A DNA stretch of 64,000 nucleotides from Saprospiraceae bacterium UBA2329 (GTDB lineage Bacteria > Bacteroidota > Bacteroidia > Chitinophagales > Saprospiraceae), in assembly GCA_002344975.1 (NCBI GenBank), contig DDUV01000094.1, positions 17,396-81,395 of the forward strand, given 5' to 3'. Below the pieces are notes generated by a model. That model saw nothing but the letters and a program-made list of their open reading frames with translations, was not told the origin of the DNA and searched no databases. Shown one piece after another: positions 52,304 to 60,746 of this stretch (within the stretch, counting starts at the first letter, position 1; each line of letters begins with the position of its first letter). A program made the position numbers and the translations under genes.

Positions 52304-52870
52304 ATGAGGTATCAACTCGCTGCCATCGGACTCATCATCGGTATCTTGCTGCCCTCAGCAAGTGCCGTGCTGATGTACCGGGTTGCCCGCAGCCAGATCA
52401 GGAGCCGCATAGAAGAACAAATTGCAGCGGGCAAAGCAGAAGACGGTTTGGTTTTGCTGCATATTCCCCGCCGGTTGGAAGACCAGCCTAATGCTGATTT
52501 CAGGCGATTTCATGCTACGGAATTCAGGTACAAAGGCATCATGTACGATGTTGTTCGTCAGGAGGCAAAAGGAGATACAACCTTGTACTGGTGCATTGCA
52601 GACATAGAAGATACGCAGCTCCAAAATCAATGGGATAACTACTGGGCACGAGGTTCCCGGTCCGACAACCCTGCTCAAAGAGCTGCCGAAGACCGACTGT
52701 TTCAATTTTGGCAGAGCTTGTTTGTGCATTCATTGCCGCCTGTAAACCATCTGTTTGGGAGCGGCGCATCGTCAAAACCCCGGCCATGCGCCAACAAGTA
52801 CAGCTCTGTTTCACGCCCCATTCCCCAGCCGCCACCGGAACCTCTTTTCCCGGTTTTGGTACAATGCTGA
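52304..52870 (+). CDS. Small membrane-anchored protein, unknown
   Basis: 188 residues. One N-terminal helix (about 3-25), then a soluble region with HATEFRYKGIMYDVV and TTLYWCIADIEDTQLQNQWDNYW, and a Pro/Ser-rich end containing two Cys and one His. Similar small proteins are seen next to TonB-dependent receptors in other Bacteroidota, which fits its place 142 bases before the receptor gene; a role with it is only suggested. Confidence 0.65.
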   Translation: MRYQLAAIGLIIGILLPSASAVLMYRVARSQIRSRIEEQIAAGKAEDGLVLLHIPRRLEDQPNADFRRFHATEFRYKGIMYDVVRQEAKGDTTLYWCIADIEDTQLQNQWDNYWARGSRSDNPAQRAAEDRLFQFWQSLFVHSLPPVNHLFGSGASSKPRPCANKYSSVSRPIPQPPPEPLFPVLVQC

Positions 52871-53012
52871 TTTTTGTTCGCTCGGATTTTCCTGTTTTGT
52901 GGTAATAATGATACGGCACAAATCAGAGCGAGCATTGCCATTGTACATCTGAGGTATGCCGTTGGCGTCAAGTGTCGTCAATGGCCTGAGTTGTTTATTT
53001 AAAACACTAATA

Positions 53013-55412
53013 ATGAGAAATTTATATTTCATCTTGCTATGTTTGGTCTGCATGGCAAGTACTTCTGTATATGCCCAGACGCTCATCGTTCAACAGGCCG
53101 GCACCCGCCAGGCCTTAGAGGGCGTTACCATTACCTCGGCTTCCGCCAATGCAGTGACCGATGCCGCCGGCAAAGCCGATATTTCAACAATGAAATCGGA
53201 TACCGGCGAAATACAAATACGCTCGGTGGGATTTGAAACCCTCCGTACCCGGTATGCTCTTTTGGAAAAACAGGGATTCATGGCCATCATGCAGGAAGAC
53301 CGCATTTCATTGGATGCAGTGGTGGTTTCGGCCACGCGCTGGCAGCAGTCGCGCCGCGAAACACCCTTGAGAATCAGCACCATCGGAGCCAAAGAAGTGA
53401 TGCTGCAAAACCCGCAAACGGCTGCCGATCTCTTGTCGCTGTCGGGAGAAGTATTTATTCAAAAAAGTCAATTGGGCGGCGGCAGTCCCATGATTCGCGG
53501 TTTTGCCACCAATCGTGTGCTGCTCACGGTGGACGGCGTGCGCATGAACAACGCCATTTTTCGGAGCGGCAACCTGCAAAACGTCATTTCGCTCGATCCC
53601 TTTTCCATCCAGCGCACCGAGGTGGTGTACGGGCCGGGGTCGGTCATTTACGGCAGCGATGCCATCGGCGGCGTGATGCACTTTTCCACCTTAGAACCGG
53701 CGTTTTCCTCTGTGAATGCCAACGCGGCTGTTCGGTACGCTTCGGCCAACAACGAGAAGACCGGCCATGCAGATTTTTCGGTCGGAGGCAAAAAATTGGC
53801 TTTCGCCGGAAGCGCCACCTTCAGCGATTACGACAACCTGTTGATGGGCAAAAACGGCCCCGACGACTACCTCCGGCCCCGCTATGTGATTCGCATCAAC
53901 GGCCGGGATTCGGTGGTGGCCAATTCCAACCCGCGGCTTCAGGTGCCCAGCGCTTACAACCAGTTCAACTGGATGCACAAACTCCGGTGGGCGCCCGGCG
54001 AAAAATGGGAACTGCAATATGGGTTTCATTACTCGGCTACATCCGATTACTCGCGTTACGACCGCCTGCTTCGGCCCCGAGGCAACACGCTGCGCAGCGC
54101 CGAGTGGGACTACGGCCCGCAGATTTGGATGATGAACAACCTGTCGGCGGCGCATCATTCCGAAAGCAAATGGTTTGATAATGTGTCGTTTAGAGTGGCG
54201 CATCAGTTTTTTGAAGAAAGCCGCATAGAGCGCAATCTCAACAGCCTCACCCGAATGATTCGCACCGAAAAAGTGCATGCCCTTTCGGCCAATGTGGATT
54301 TTGAAAAGACACGCCAAAACGGGCAGCGCTTTTTTTACGGATTGGAGGCCGTTTACAACAAGGTCGGCTCTACCGGCGAGGATGTAAACATCGAAACAGA
54401 GCTGCGCAGAGCGGCGCCCTCCCGCTATCCCGACGGCGCCCTGTGGTATTCCGCAGCAGCCTACCTCACCTGGAAGGCCCCGCTGAGCGAGCAACTGACC
54501 TTGCAAACCGGCGCCCGCTACAACATCGCAGGCTTGCAGGCGGAGTTTGATACTACCTTGTTTGTACTGCCTTTTGCAGAAGCCCGGCAGGCATCGGGCG
54601 CGCTGACAGGAAGCGTCGGGGTCATCTGGTCGCCGACGGCGCTGTGGTTGTTCAGTGCCAACGCGGCCTCCGGATTCCGCACGCCCAATGTGGACGATGT
54701 GGGCAAGGTGTTCGATTCTTCGCCCGGCTTTGTGGTGGTACCCAATGCAGACATCAGGCCGGAGTACGCTTACAATTTCGATCTGGGTATTGCGCGAACT
54801 TTCGGGAGTACATTGAAGGTAGATGTGACGGGCTTTTACACCTTATTAGACAATGCTTTGGTGCGCCGGAATTTCACCCTTAATGGCCAAGACAGCGTGT
54901 TGTATGGCGGCGAAATGAGCCGGGTGCAAGCCATTCAAAATGCGGCTGTCGCCAAAGTCTGGGGACTGCAATTGGGTTTGGAACTCAAGCTGCCGGCGGG
55001 TTTCGGCCTCCGAGTGCACCACAACTTCCAGAAAGGCGAGGAGGAACTCGACAACGGCTCCGTTGCGCCCCTGCGCCATGCAGCGCCCTCGTTTGGAACT
55101 ACCCGGCTCACCTGGAGCAACCGCAAATGGCAGGCCGAATTGAACCTGATATACAATGCGGAAGTAGCCAACGCGGATTTAGCGCCCGAAGAACAGGGCA
55201 AAGAATACCTCTACGCCCAAGACGCCGCCGGAAATCCCTACACGCCGGCCTGGCACACGATCAACCTGAAAACTTCGTATCAATTGGGCAACAGGGCCAA
55301 TATCGGCTTCGGTATTGAAAACATCACCGACCAGCGCTACCGGCCTTATTCCTCCGGCATCACCGCGCCGGGCAGGAATTTTGTGGTCTCGCTGAGGGTG
55401 AAGGCAAGGTAG
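53013..55412 (+). CDS. TonB-dependent receptor
   Basis: 799 residues from the ATG at 53013 (signal MRNLYFILLCLVCMASTSVYAQ). An N-terminal carboxypeptidase-regulatory-like domain (about 24-100) is followed by the plug (SLDAVVVSATRWQQSRRETPL, GGSPMIRGFATNRVLLTVDG) and a 22-stranded barrel ending with ENITDQRYRPYSSG and NFVVSLRVKAR. There is no SusD partner nearby, so it more likely takes up iron complexes, vitamin B12 or a metal than polysaccharides (inference). Confidence 0.94.
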   Translation: MRNLYFILLCLVCMASTSVYAQTLIVQQAGTRQALEGVTITSASANAVTDAAGKADISTMKSDTGEIQIRSVGFETLRTRYALLEKQGFMAIMQEDRISLDAVVVSATRWQQSRRETPLRISTIGAKEVMLQNPQTAADLLSLSGEVFIQKSQLGGGSPMIRGFATNRVLLTVDGVRMNNAIFRSGNLQNVISLDPFSIQRTEVVYGPGSVIYGSDAIGGVMHFSTLEPAFSSVNANAAVRYASANNEKTGHADFSVGGKKLAFAGSATFSDYDNLLMGKNGPDDYLRPRYVIRINGRDSVVANSNPRLQVPSAYNQFNWMHKLRWAPGEKWELQYGFHYSATSDYSRYDRLLRPRGNTLRSAEWDYGPQIWMMNNLSAAHHSESKWFDNVSFRVAHQFFEESRIERNLNSLTRMIRTEKVHALSANVDFEKTRQNGQRFFYGLEAVYNKVGSTGEDVNIETELRRAAPSRYPDGALWYSAAAYLTWKAPLSEQLTLQTGARYNIAGLQAEFDTTLFVLPFAEARQASGALTGSVGVIWSPTALWLFSANAASGFRTPNVDDVGKVFDSSPGFVVVPNADIRPEYAYNFDLGIARTFGSTLKVDVTGFYTLLDNALVRRNFTLNGQDSVLYGGEMSRVQAIQNAAVAKVWGLQLGLELKLPAGFGLRVHHNFQKGEEELDNGSVAPLRHAAPSFGTTRLTWSNRKWQAELNLIYNAEVANADLAPEEQGKEYLYAQDAAGNPYTPAWHTINLKTSYQLGNRANIGFGIENITDQRYRPYSSGITAPGRNFVVSLRVKAR

Positions 55413-55467
55413 GAACATCAGCCTGACAGGAGGGGCGCTTCGTCGGAAAAAACAATAAAAATTTCGC

Positions 55468-55510
55468 TGGTAGCGGGGGTGCTATAGAGCGTACCTGCTA
55501 CCACTTTTTT
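55468..55510 (+). terminator. Terminator after the TonB receptor gene
   Basis: TGGTAGC (55468-55474) pairs with GCTACCA (55497-55503), followed by CTTTTTTG. It lies 55 bases past the stop codon. Confidence 0.6.
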
Positions 55511-55549
55511 GTTTTCTCCTGAAAACACGATAGAGGAAACGCCCGGCAT

Positions 55550-55597
55550 AGAGCTAACAGGTCTATCCGGCTATTGCGCTGCAGACCTGTTAGCTCT
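55550..55597. repeat. Perfect 15-bp inverted repeat
   Basis: AGAGCTAACAGGTCT (55550-55564) and its exact complement (55583-55597) with an 18-base loop. Not followed by a T-run. It could be a small mobile-repeat remnant or a processing signal. Confidence 0.6.
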
Positions 55598-55604
55598 GCA
55601 ATGA

Positions 55605-55712
55605 GAAGCCTACAACTTGGAGCCGGTTGCGTTGTTTTTTGCATCCGATCTGCATCATACAGGTGCGCCGCCTGAAACCGGACTGTCGGAGAAACTCAAG
55701 GTGTTGGAGTAA
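55605..55712 (+). pseudogene. Possible C-terminal remnant of an unknown gene
   Basis: After a TGA at 55602-55604, 35 codons stay open to TAA at 55710-55712. The translation, with AYNLEPVALFFASDL and ETGLSEKLKVLE, has protein-like composition but no start codon. Part of a 470-base stretch without an intact gene. Confidence 0.3.
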
Positions 55713-55802
55713 GCCACCTCCCGCCTGCTTCGCTATACCTACGCCAGTGCTAACCTGCCGAATATTGAACTAATCCACAGGCGATGATGTCAGATTAAAA
55801 TC

Positions 55803-55922
55803 ATGCTGTTCTTGTCAATGATGACACTCACAGCTTGCATTGATAGTAGAAAGAATGCTCCTGCGGAAAAGAATTCGCTGCAACATCAAACCCGGATACT
55901 CAATACCGGCAACTGCCCATAG
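55803..55922 (+). pseudogene. Possible truncated lipoprotein
   Basis: A 39-codon frame that starts MLFLSMMTLTAC, a good lipoprotein signal with Cys at 12, then IDSRKNAPAEKNSLQ. It runs into the convergent UspA gene and stops at 55920-55922, so the mature part is nearly absent. Either a gene remnant or a very small lipoprotein. Confidence 0.3.
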
Positions 55923-56716
55923 CGCAACAGGTTTTCGGGGATGCTCTCTACGAAGATGCCGCCCAAGCCGGTGCGACCGTGATTGGCAATGCCGATGAGG
56001 TCGGCGCCGACGGACTGCGCAAACTCCAGAATACCCGCCTCGATGGTGTAGTGTGCGTAGCTGTGCAGGCTGATGTGCCGGAAATCGTGCGCATCCACAA
56101 AGTCGCGGATTTTGCCCATTACTTCGCCCGTAGGCCGGAAATTGTACGGCGTGGTGACCTCTACAAAATAGAGATTTTCTGCGTTCATGCTGTCGGCAAA
56201 ACGGAGCAACTGATCAAATGCGGGGTGCGTATCTGCTTCGAGGCCGGAGGCGAAGACAATGGTATTGAATTTGAGTTCGTCACCCGGTTTTTTGCAGGCC
56301 AATACCGGCGCCTGGGCAGTACGCATGATTTTTTCAGTATGAGAGCCTAATGCAAATTTTTTGACCCCCGTCAGCCCATGCGATCCCATGACAATGAGGT
56401 CGTTTTGAGTATCAAGCACCGTGTTGGCAATGGTTTCGAAGCCTTCCAGAAAAGCCAGACTTTTTTCAGCTTTGAGACCTTCATGTTCGGTGGCAAGCAC
56501 CAGCTCATCCAACTTTTGGTGGGCCGCTCCAATCTGAGCCTTGATTTCGGGATATGTGTCTTCGAGGCGCTTGGGCAGGTTCACCCAGTCAACCGGCGTT
56601 TTTAAGCCGTGCAGATACAGGATTTCCGCATTGACTTTTTTGGCGATCCATCTCCCGATTCGAGCAGCGGTATCGGCGCACGGAGAAAAATCAGTGGGAA
56701 TGAGGATCTTTTTCAT
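55886..56716 (-). CDS. Universal stress protein, tandem UspA domains
   Basis: 276 residues made of two UspA domains (about 1-145 and 150-276). The first ends with the ATP-binding pattern GSHGLTGVKKFALGSHTEKI and the second has the looser GIANHGRTGLGGIFVESIPEN. Cytoplasmic; UspA proteins help survival during starvation and stress. The Hsp20 gene lies 18 bases upstream on the same strand, suggesting a stress operon. Confidence 0.93.
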   Translation of the reverse strand: MKKILIPTDFSPCADTAARIGRWIAKKVNAEILYLHGLKTPVDWVNLPKRLEDTYPEIKAQIGAAHQKLDELVLATEHEGLKAEKSLAFLEGFETIANTVLDTQNDLIVMGSHGLTGVKKFALGSHTEKIMRTAQAPVLACKKPGDELKFNTIVFASGLEADTHPAFDQLLRFADSMNAENLYFVEVTTPYNFRPTGEVMGKIRDFVDAHDFRHISLHSYAHYTIEAGILEFAQSVGADLIGIANHGRTGLGGIFVESIPENLLRYGQLPVLSIRV

Positions 56717-56734
56717 ATTGTAAATTTTGAGGCG

Positions 56735-57181
56735 TTATTCAATTTTGATCTTCCGATAAGCGCGCTCATCTTCCACCGGCGTGTGGGTGAAACTCAGCTT
56801 GAGAATGCCGTGCTCGCAGGAGGCGGCAATTTGTTCGTGAGCAATGCCCGACGCCAGTTTGAAAGCGCGCTCAAACGAGTCGAAGTCGAATTCCTCCATA
56901 ATAAATTCTGCTCCCGGACGGCGCTCGGCGCGACTCTTTTCGCCTTTCACAACGAGTACATCGTCTTTCAGGGTGATCTCAATTTCCTCTTTGGTAAATC
57001 CCGGAACGGCCAACTCCAACTCGAACAAATCGCCGTCTTTTCGGAGATTGGCAGGCGGCGTACTCTGTTGGTATGGAATATCGAAGGAACTGCGACCGAG
57101 AAAATGATTAGAATCTACCACTGGATGAAACTCTTCGCCGAAGCGTTCAAAAGCGTGGTTTTTGATCTCTGCTCTCCACAT
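56735..57181 (-). CDS. Hsp20/alpha-crystallin small heat-shock protein
   Basis: 148 residues. The alpha-crystallin domain (about 45-140) begins with DLFELELAVPGFTKEEIEIT and has DVLVVKGEKS; the terminal I-x-I type tail is KIKIE. ATP-independent holdase for unfolded proteins. Likely cotranscribed with the UspA gene 18 bases downstream. Confidence 0.93.
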   Translation of the reverse strand: MWRAEIKNHAFERFGEEFHPVVDSNHFLGRSSFDIPYQQSTPPANLRKDGDLFELELAVPGFTKEEIEITLKDDVLVVKGEKSRAERRPGAEFIMEEFDFDSFERAFKLASGIAHEQIAASCEHGILKLSFTHTPVEDERAYRKIKIE

Positions 57182-57295
57182 GGAACGTACGTTTTGTTTG
57201 TACGCGTAATATACAGATATGGAGCGCGTCGGCGGGGTGCGGTTTGTCAGTGAGGCGGGGTGATTTTTATCAATAGAAGCAGTGTGCCGCCCAAG

Positions 57296-58852
57296 CTACA
57301 ACTCCTTTCGCAGGCGCGCCACGGGAATGTTCAGTTGCTCGCGGTACTTGGCCACAGTGCGGCGGGCTATGTTGTAGCCTTTTTCGGTGAGCAGTTCGGT
57401 GAGTTTTTCGTCCGAAAGGGGTTTGCGTTTGCTTTCGGCAGAGATGAGGTCGGAGAGGATTTTTTTAACCTCCAGTGTAGAAACCTCCTCGCCTTCGCTC
57501 GTTTGCAGCGACTCTGAAAAGAAGTCTTTCAGGCGGCGCGTGCCGAATTCCGTTTGCACAAACTTGCTGTTCACTACTCTGGAAATGGTCGAAATGTCCA
57601 ATCCGGTAATATCGGCTACGTCCTTCAGGATCATGGGGCGCAATTTGCGGTCGTCGCCCGTCAGGAAGTAGTCGTATTGATACTGCATCATGGCGTACAT
57701 GGTGCGATACATGGTGTCCTGCCGCTGTCGGATGGCATCTATGAACCACTTGGCGGAGTCAATTTTTTGCCGGATAAAAAGGATGGCCTCCTTCTCGCGC
57801 ACATTGGGGCGGCGGCCCTGAGCGGCTTTTTTGTAATCGCGCAGCATGTCTTTGTAGTGATCGCTGATGCGCAGATCGGGAGCATTGCGCGCATTGAGCG
57901 TCAGTTCCAATTCGCCGTCGTTGTTCGAGATGATATAATCGGGTACCACATATTGTGTGGATGCCGACGACGACCCCACGAACGCGCCCGCCGGCTTAGG
58001 ATTGAGGCGCAGTATTTCGTCTATGGCTTCCTTGAGTTCTTCTTCCGACACATCAAGTGCGCGCTGCAACTTGTCGAAATGCTTTTTGGTAAACTCGTCA
58101 AAGTGGCGGCTCAGAATGCGCGCTGCCAACTGAATGGGGCGGCGGTCTTCCTCCTTCAGATGTTCCTGCTCCAGCAGCCATTCCAATTGCAATAGGAGGC
58201 ATTCCTGCAAATCGCGAGCGCCGATGCCGGGCGGATCGAAGCGTTGTATCTTTTTCAGGATGGCCTTGATTTCGGCCTCTGTAGCGCTGATGTTTTGGGA
58301 AAAAAGCAGATCGTCCATAATGGAATCAATCTCGCGGCGCAGGTAGCCGTCGTCGTCAATGCTGCCGATGATCTGCCGGGCAATGGCTTCCTGCGTGGGG
58401 CCGCCCAGTTCCATCATGCCCACCTGCTGCTCCAGATAGTCGTGGAAAGTACTTTCAATGGCTACCGGCAGCGTGCGTTGCTCTTCATCGGCGTTGTAAG
58501 CATCTCCGCGCGTTTTGTAAGAAGCCTCGTCGTCTGCGATGTATTCATTGAGATAGTCGCTGAATTCCAGTGGGTTATCTTTTTCTTTTTCAAAATCGGG
58601 CGACACTTCGTCCCCCTCCCGGTCGTCGCTGCTGCGCTCTTCGTAGCCGCCGTCCTCATCGTACATTTCGTCCTCGGTACTGTCGTCGGAATCTTCGCTG
58701 TAATCGCCTTCTTCCAATGCGGGGTTTTCCTCCAATTCTTCTTTGATGCGCTGTTCCAAAATAGCAGTAGGCACCTGCAACAGTTTCATGAGCTGAATCT
58801 GCTGCGGCGCCAGCTTTTGGAGCATTTTCTGACTTAAACTCTGCTTCAACAT
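57296..58852 (-). CDS. rpoN: RNA polymerase sigma-54 factor
   Basis: 518 residues. Region I (1-50) is Gln/Leu-rich (LAPQQIQLMKLLQVPTAILE), region II is a long acidic stretch with many Asp and Glu (about 45-125), and region III has the core-binding and DNA-binding parts with the RpoN box ARRTVAKYREQLNIP near the C-terminus. It directs transcription of genes with -24/-12 promoters and needs enhancer-binding ATPases, none of which is in the window. The ATG at 58852 is the family start; the frame extends to 58891 without support. Confidence 0.96.
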   Translation of the reverse strand: MLKQSLSQKMLQKLAPQQIQLMKLLQVPTAILEQRIKEELEENPALEEGDYSEDSDDSTEDEMYDEDGGYEERSSDDREGDEVSPDFEKEKDNPLEFSDYLNEYIADDEASYKTRGDAYNADEEQRTLPVAIESTFHDYLEQQVGMMELGGPTQEAIARQIIGSIDDDGYLRREIDSIMDDLLFSQNISATEAEIKAILKKIQRFDPPGIGARDLQECLLLQLEWLLEQEHLKEEDRRPIQLAARILSRHFDEFTKKHFDKLQRALDVSEEELKEAIDEILRLNPKPAGAFVGSSSASTQYVVPDYIISNNDGELELTLNARNAPDLRISDHYKDMLRDYKKAAQGRRPNVREKEAILFIRQKIDSAKWFIDAIRQRQDTMYRTMYAMMQYQYDYFLTGDDRKLRPMILKDVADITGLDISTISRVVNSKFVQTEFGTRRLKDFFSESLQTSEGEEVSTLEVKKILSDLISAESKRKPLSDEKLTELLTEKGYNIARRTVAKYREQLNIPVARLRKEL

Positions 58853-58898
58853 GTTTTTTGTGGTTGCGTCCCATGTCGTTCCAGACGGCAACGGGCGG

Positions 58899-58906
58899 CT
58901 AAATTA
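58899..58906 (-). promoter_or_regulatory. Possible rpoN promoter -7 box
   Basis: Minus strand TAATTTAG (58906-58899), one base off TAnnTTTG, with a TTG 20 bases upstream. It is 46 bases before the rpoN start. Confidence 0.35.
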
Positions 58907-59087
58907 CTGCTTTTTCCAATGCCGGGCAAGCTGACGGTGCGTACCTGAATGCAGTTTAACAAAAAATATGCCATTTTTTTATAATGTGTTTCCAAAAAGC
59001 GGCCATGCCGGCAAAATCAACTCGTGTAAGGGGAGTGCAGACAGCCCCCTGTTGCAAGAGGCGAAATAAAATTTCTATCCATACTTG

Positions 59088-59116
59088 TTGCAAAGCTGAA
59101 AATGTTTCTATCTTTG
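59088..59116 (+). promoter_or_regulatory. rplY promoter
   Basis: TTG (59088-59090), 18-base spacer, TATCTTTG (59109-59116), 41 bases before the ATG at 59158. This excludes the longer open frame from 58984. Confidence 0.7.
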
Positions 59117-59157
59117 CGCGCCTATTTCGAGGCATAAAGTATAAAGCCGTAATAATC

Positions 59158-59748
59158 ATGGAAATAATTGCAATAAATGGTCAGCCCAGAACGGATTTGG
59201 GCAAGAAAGGCGCCAAGGCTGTAAGAAACGGAGAGCTCATTCCTTGCGTGCTGTATGGCGCAGGCGTATCGGAGCATTTTTCTACCGAAGTGAGCAGCGT
59301 TCGCCACCTGATATACACGCCCGATTTCAAAGTGGCCGAAATCACGGTAGAGGGCAAGAAGCACCGCTGCATTGTTAAAGCCGTGCAATACCACCCGGTA
59401 TCGGAAAAAATCATGCACATTGACTTTTTGAGCCTTGTGCCGGGCCACCCGGTCAAAGTGGAAGTTCCCCTGCGTTTCACGGGTTCTTCTATCGGTGTGA
59501 AAGGCGGCGGCAAACTGCAACAAAATGTACGCCGTGTAAAAATCAAAACGATGCCGGAAGACCTCGTTTCGGAATTGAAATTGGACATTTCCAATCTGGA
59601 TATGGGCCAGTCTGTCCGCGTTCGGGACATCAAAGCTCCTCAGAACGTGGAAATTCTGACTGCTGCTAGCACGCCGGTTGCCACCATCGAAATTCCGCGC
59701 GCATTGCGCAGTGCGGCCGCGGCTGCCGATAAGCCTGGCAAGAAGTAA
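59158..59748 (+). CDS. rplY: 50S ribosomal protein L25/general stress protein Ctc
   Basis: 196 residues. The L25 domain (1-95) has GAKAVRNGELIPCVLYG and YHPVSEKIMHIDFLSL, followed by the Ctc/TL5 beta domain (about 95-190). It binds 5S rRNA in the large subunit. The two-domain length is usual for Bacteroidota. The C-terminus is Ala/Lys-rich. Confidence 0.94.
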   Translation: MEIIAINGQPRTDLGKKGAKAVRNGELIPCVLYGAGVSEHFSTEVSSVRHLIYTPDFKVAEITVEGKKHRCIVKAVQYHPVSEKIMHIDFLSLVPGHPVKVEVPLRFTGSSIGVKGGGKLQQNVRRVKIKTMPEDLVSELKLDISNLDMGQSVRVRDIKAPQNVEILTAASTPVATIEIPRALRSAAAAADKPGKK

Positions 59749-59857
59749 AAAATAACATTTTCTTTATATCGGCCTTTGGTCGCACTTCGTTTTCAGGCGG
59801 TGTGTGGCCAAAGGCCGTTTTATTTTAACCCAATATCATTCACTCAAACACTACATT

Positions 59858-60568
59858 ATGTTGCGTACCTTCTCATTCCTGCTGTTGCTCACGCTGCTGA
59901 GTTCCTGCACAGCTTCCGAACTTCAGCAATTACTGGGCAGCGGCGAACTCCCACTCACCCAGGCCGAAGCGGCTTCGGGGCTTAAAGAAGCGCTTTCTAT
60001 CGGCATCGGCAAAGGTGCCGAATTGCTGTCTCAAAAAGACGGTTATTTCAAAAGCGAATACAAAATCCTTTTGCCCGCCGAGGCCCGCAAAGTCACAGAA
60101 AAACTCAAAGTAGTGCCGGGCTTTTCCAATGTGGAAGAAATCATTCTGGAACGCATCAACCGGGGCGCCGAAGATGCCGCCATGAAAGCCAAGCCCATTT
60201 TCCTGAACGCCATCAAGGAGATGAGCTTCACGGATGCCATGAACATCCTTTTGGGCGGCCAGGATGCTGCCACCCGCTATTTGGAATCTGCCACCAACGA
60301 ACAACTCTACCAGCAGTTCAATCCTGTCATTATAGAATCGTTGGATCGCCTCAATGCCCGCAAATACTGGTCGGATGCGGTGATGGCCTACAACAAGATA
60401 CCCTTTGTGGACCGAGCCAATCCAGACTTAGACGACTATGTGACCCGCGAAGCCCTCAAAGGCATGTACGGCATGGTGGCCAAAGAGGAGCTGAACATTC
60501 GCACCAATCTGAGCGCCCGCAGCAGCGACCTGCTCAAAAAGGTGTTTGCCAAACAGGATAAAAAGTAA
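59858..60568 (+). CDS. DUF4197 lipoprotein
   Basis: 236 residues. The start at 59858 begins a lipoprotein signal MLRTFSFLLLLTLLSSC with Cys at 17. The mature part is helical and matches DUF4197 with AASGLKEALSIGIGKGAELL, FTDAMNILLGGQDAATRYL and ALKGMYGMVAKEE. Function unknown; most often predicted periplasmic. Own terminator at 60578-60612. Confidence 0.88.
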   Translation: MLRTFSFLLLLTLLSSCTASELQQLLGSGELPLTQAEAASGLKEALSIGIGKGAELLSQKDGYFKSEYKILLPAEARKVTEKLKVVPGFSNVEEIILERINRGAEDAAMKAKPIFLNAIKEMSFTDAMNILLGGQDAATRYLESATNEQLYQQFNPVIIESLDRLNARKYWSDAVMAYNKIPFVDRANPDLDDYVTREALKGMYGMVAKEELNIRTNLSARSSDLLKKVFAKQDKK

Positions 60569-60577
60569 CCAAGGACG

Positions 60578-60612
60578 AAGGCTGGATCACAATCTCCGGC
60601 CTTTGTTGTTTT
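60578..60612 (+). terminator. Terminator of the DUF4197 gene
   Basis: AAGGCTGGA (60578-60586) pairs with TCCGGCCTT (60595-60603) with one T.G pair, followed by TGTTGTTTTT. It begins 10 bases after the stop codon. Confidence 0.75.
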
Positions 60613-60746
60613 TCCCCCAACCCATTTGACGACAATATGCTTGCCGTATAAAGCCCTTCCCTTTTCGTCGAGTAATTTTCGACTTTACACCAACAGAAAC
60701 ACAGTTTTGAGTGTCTATCTTTTCTCAATAACAATAACCAAAGACC

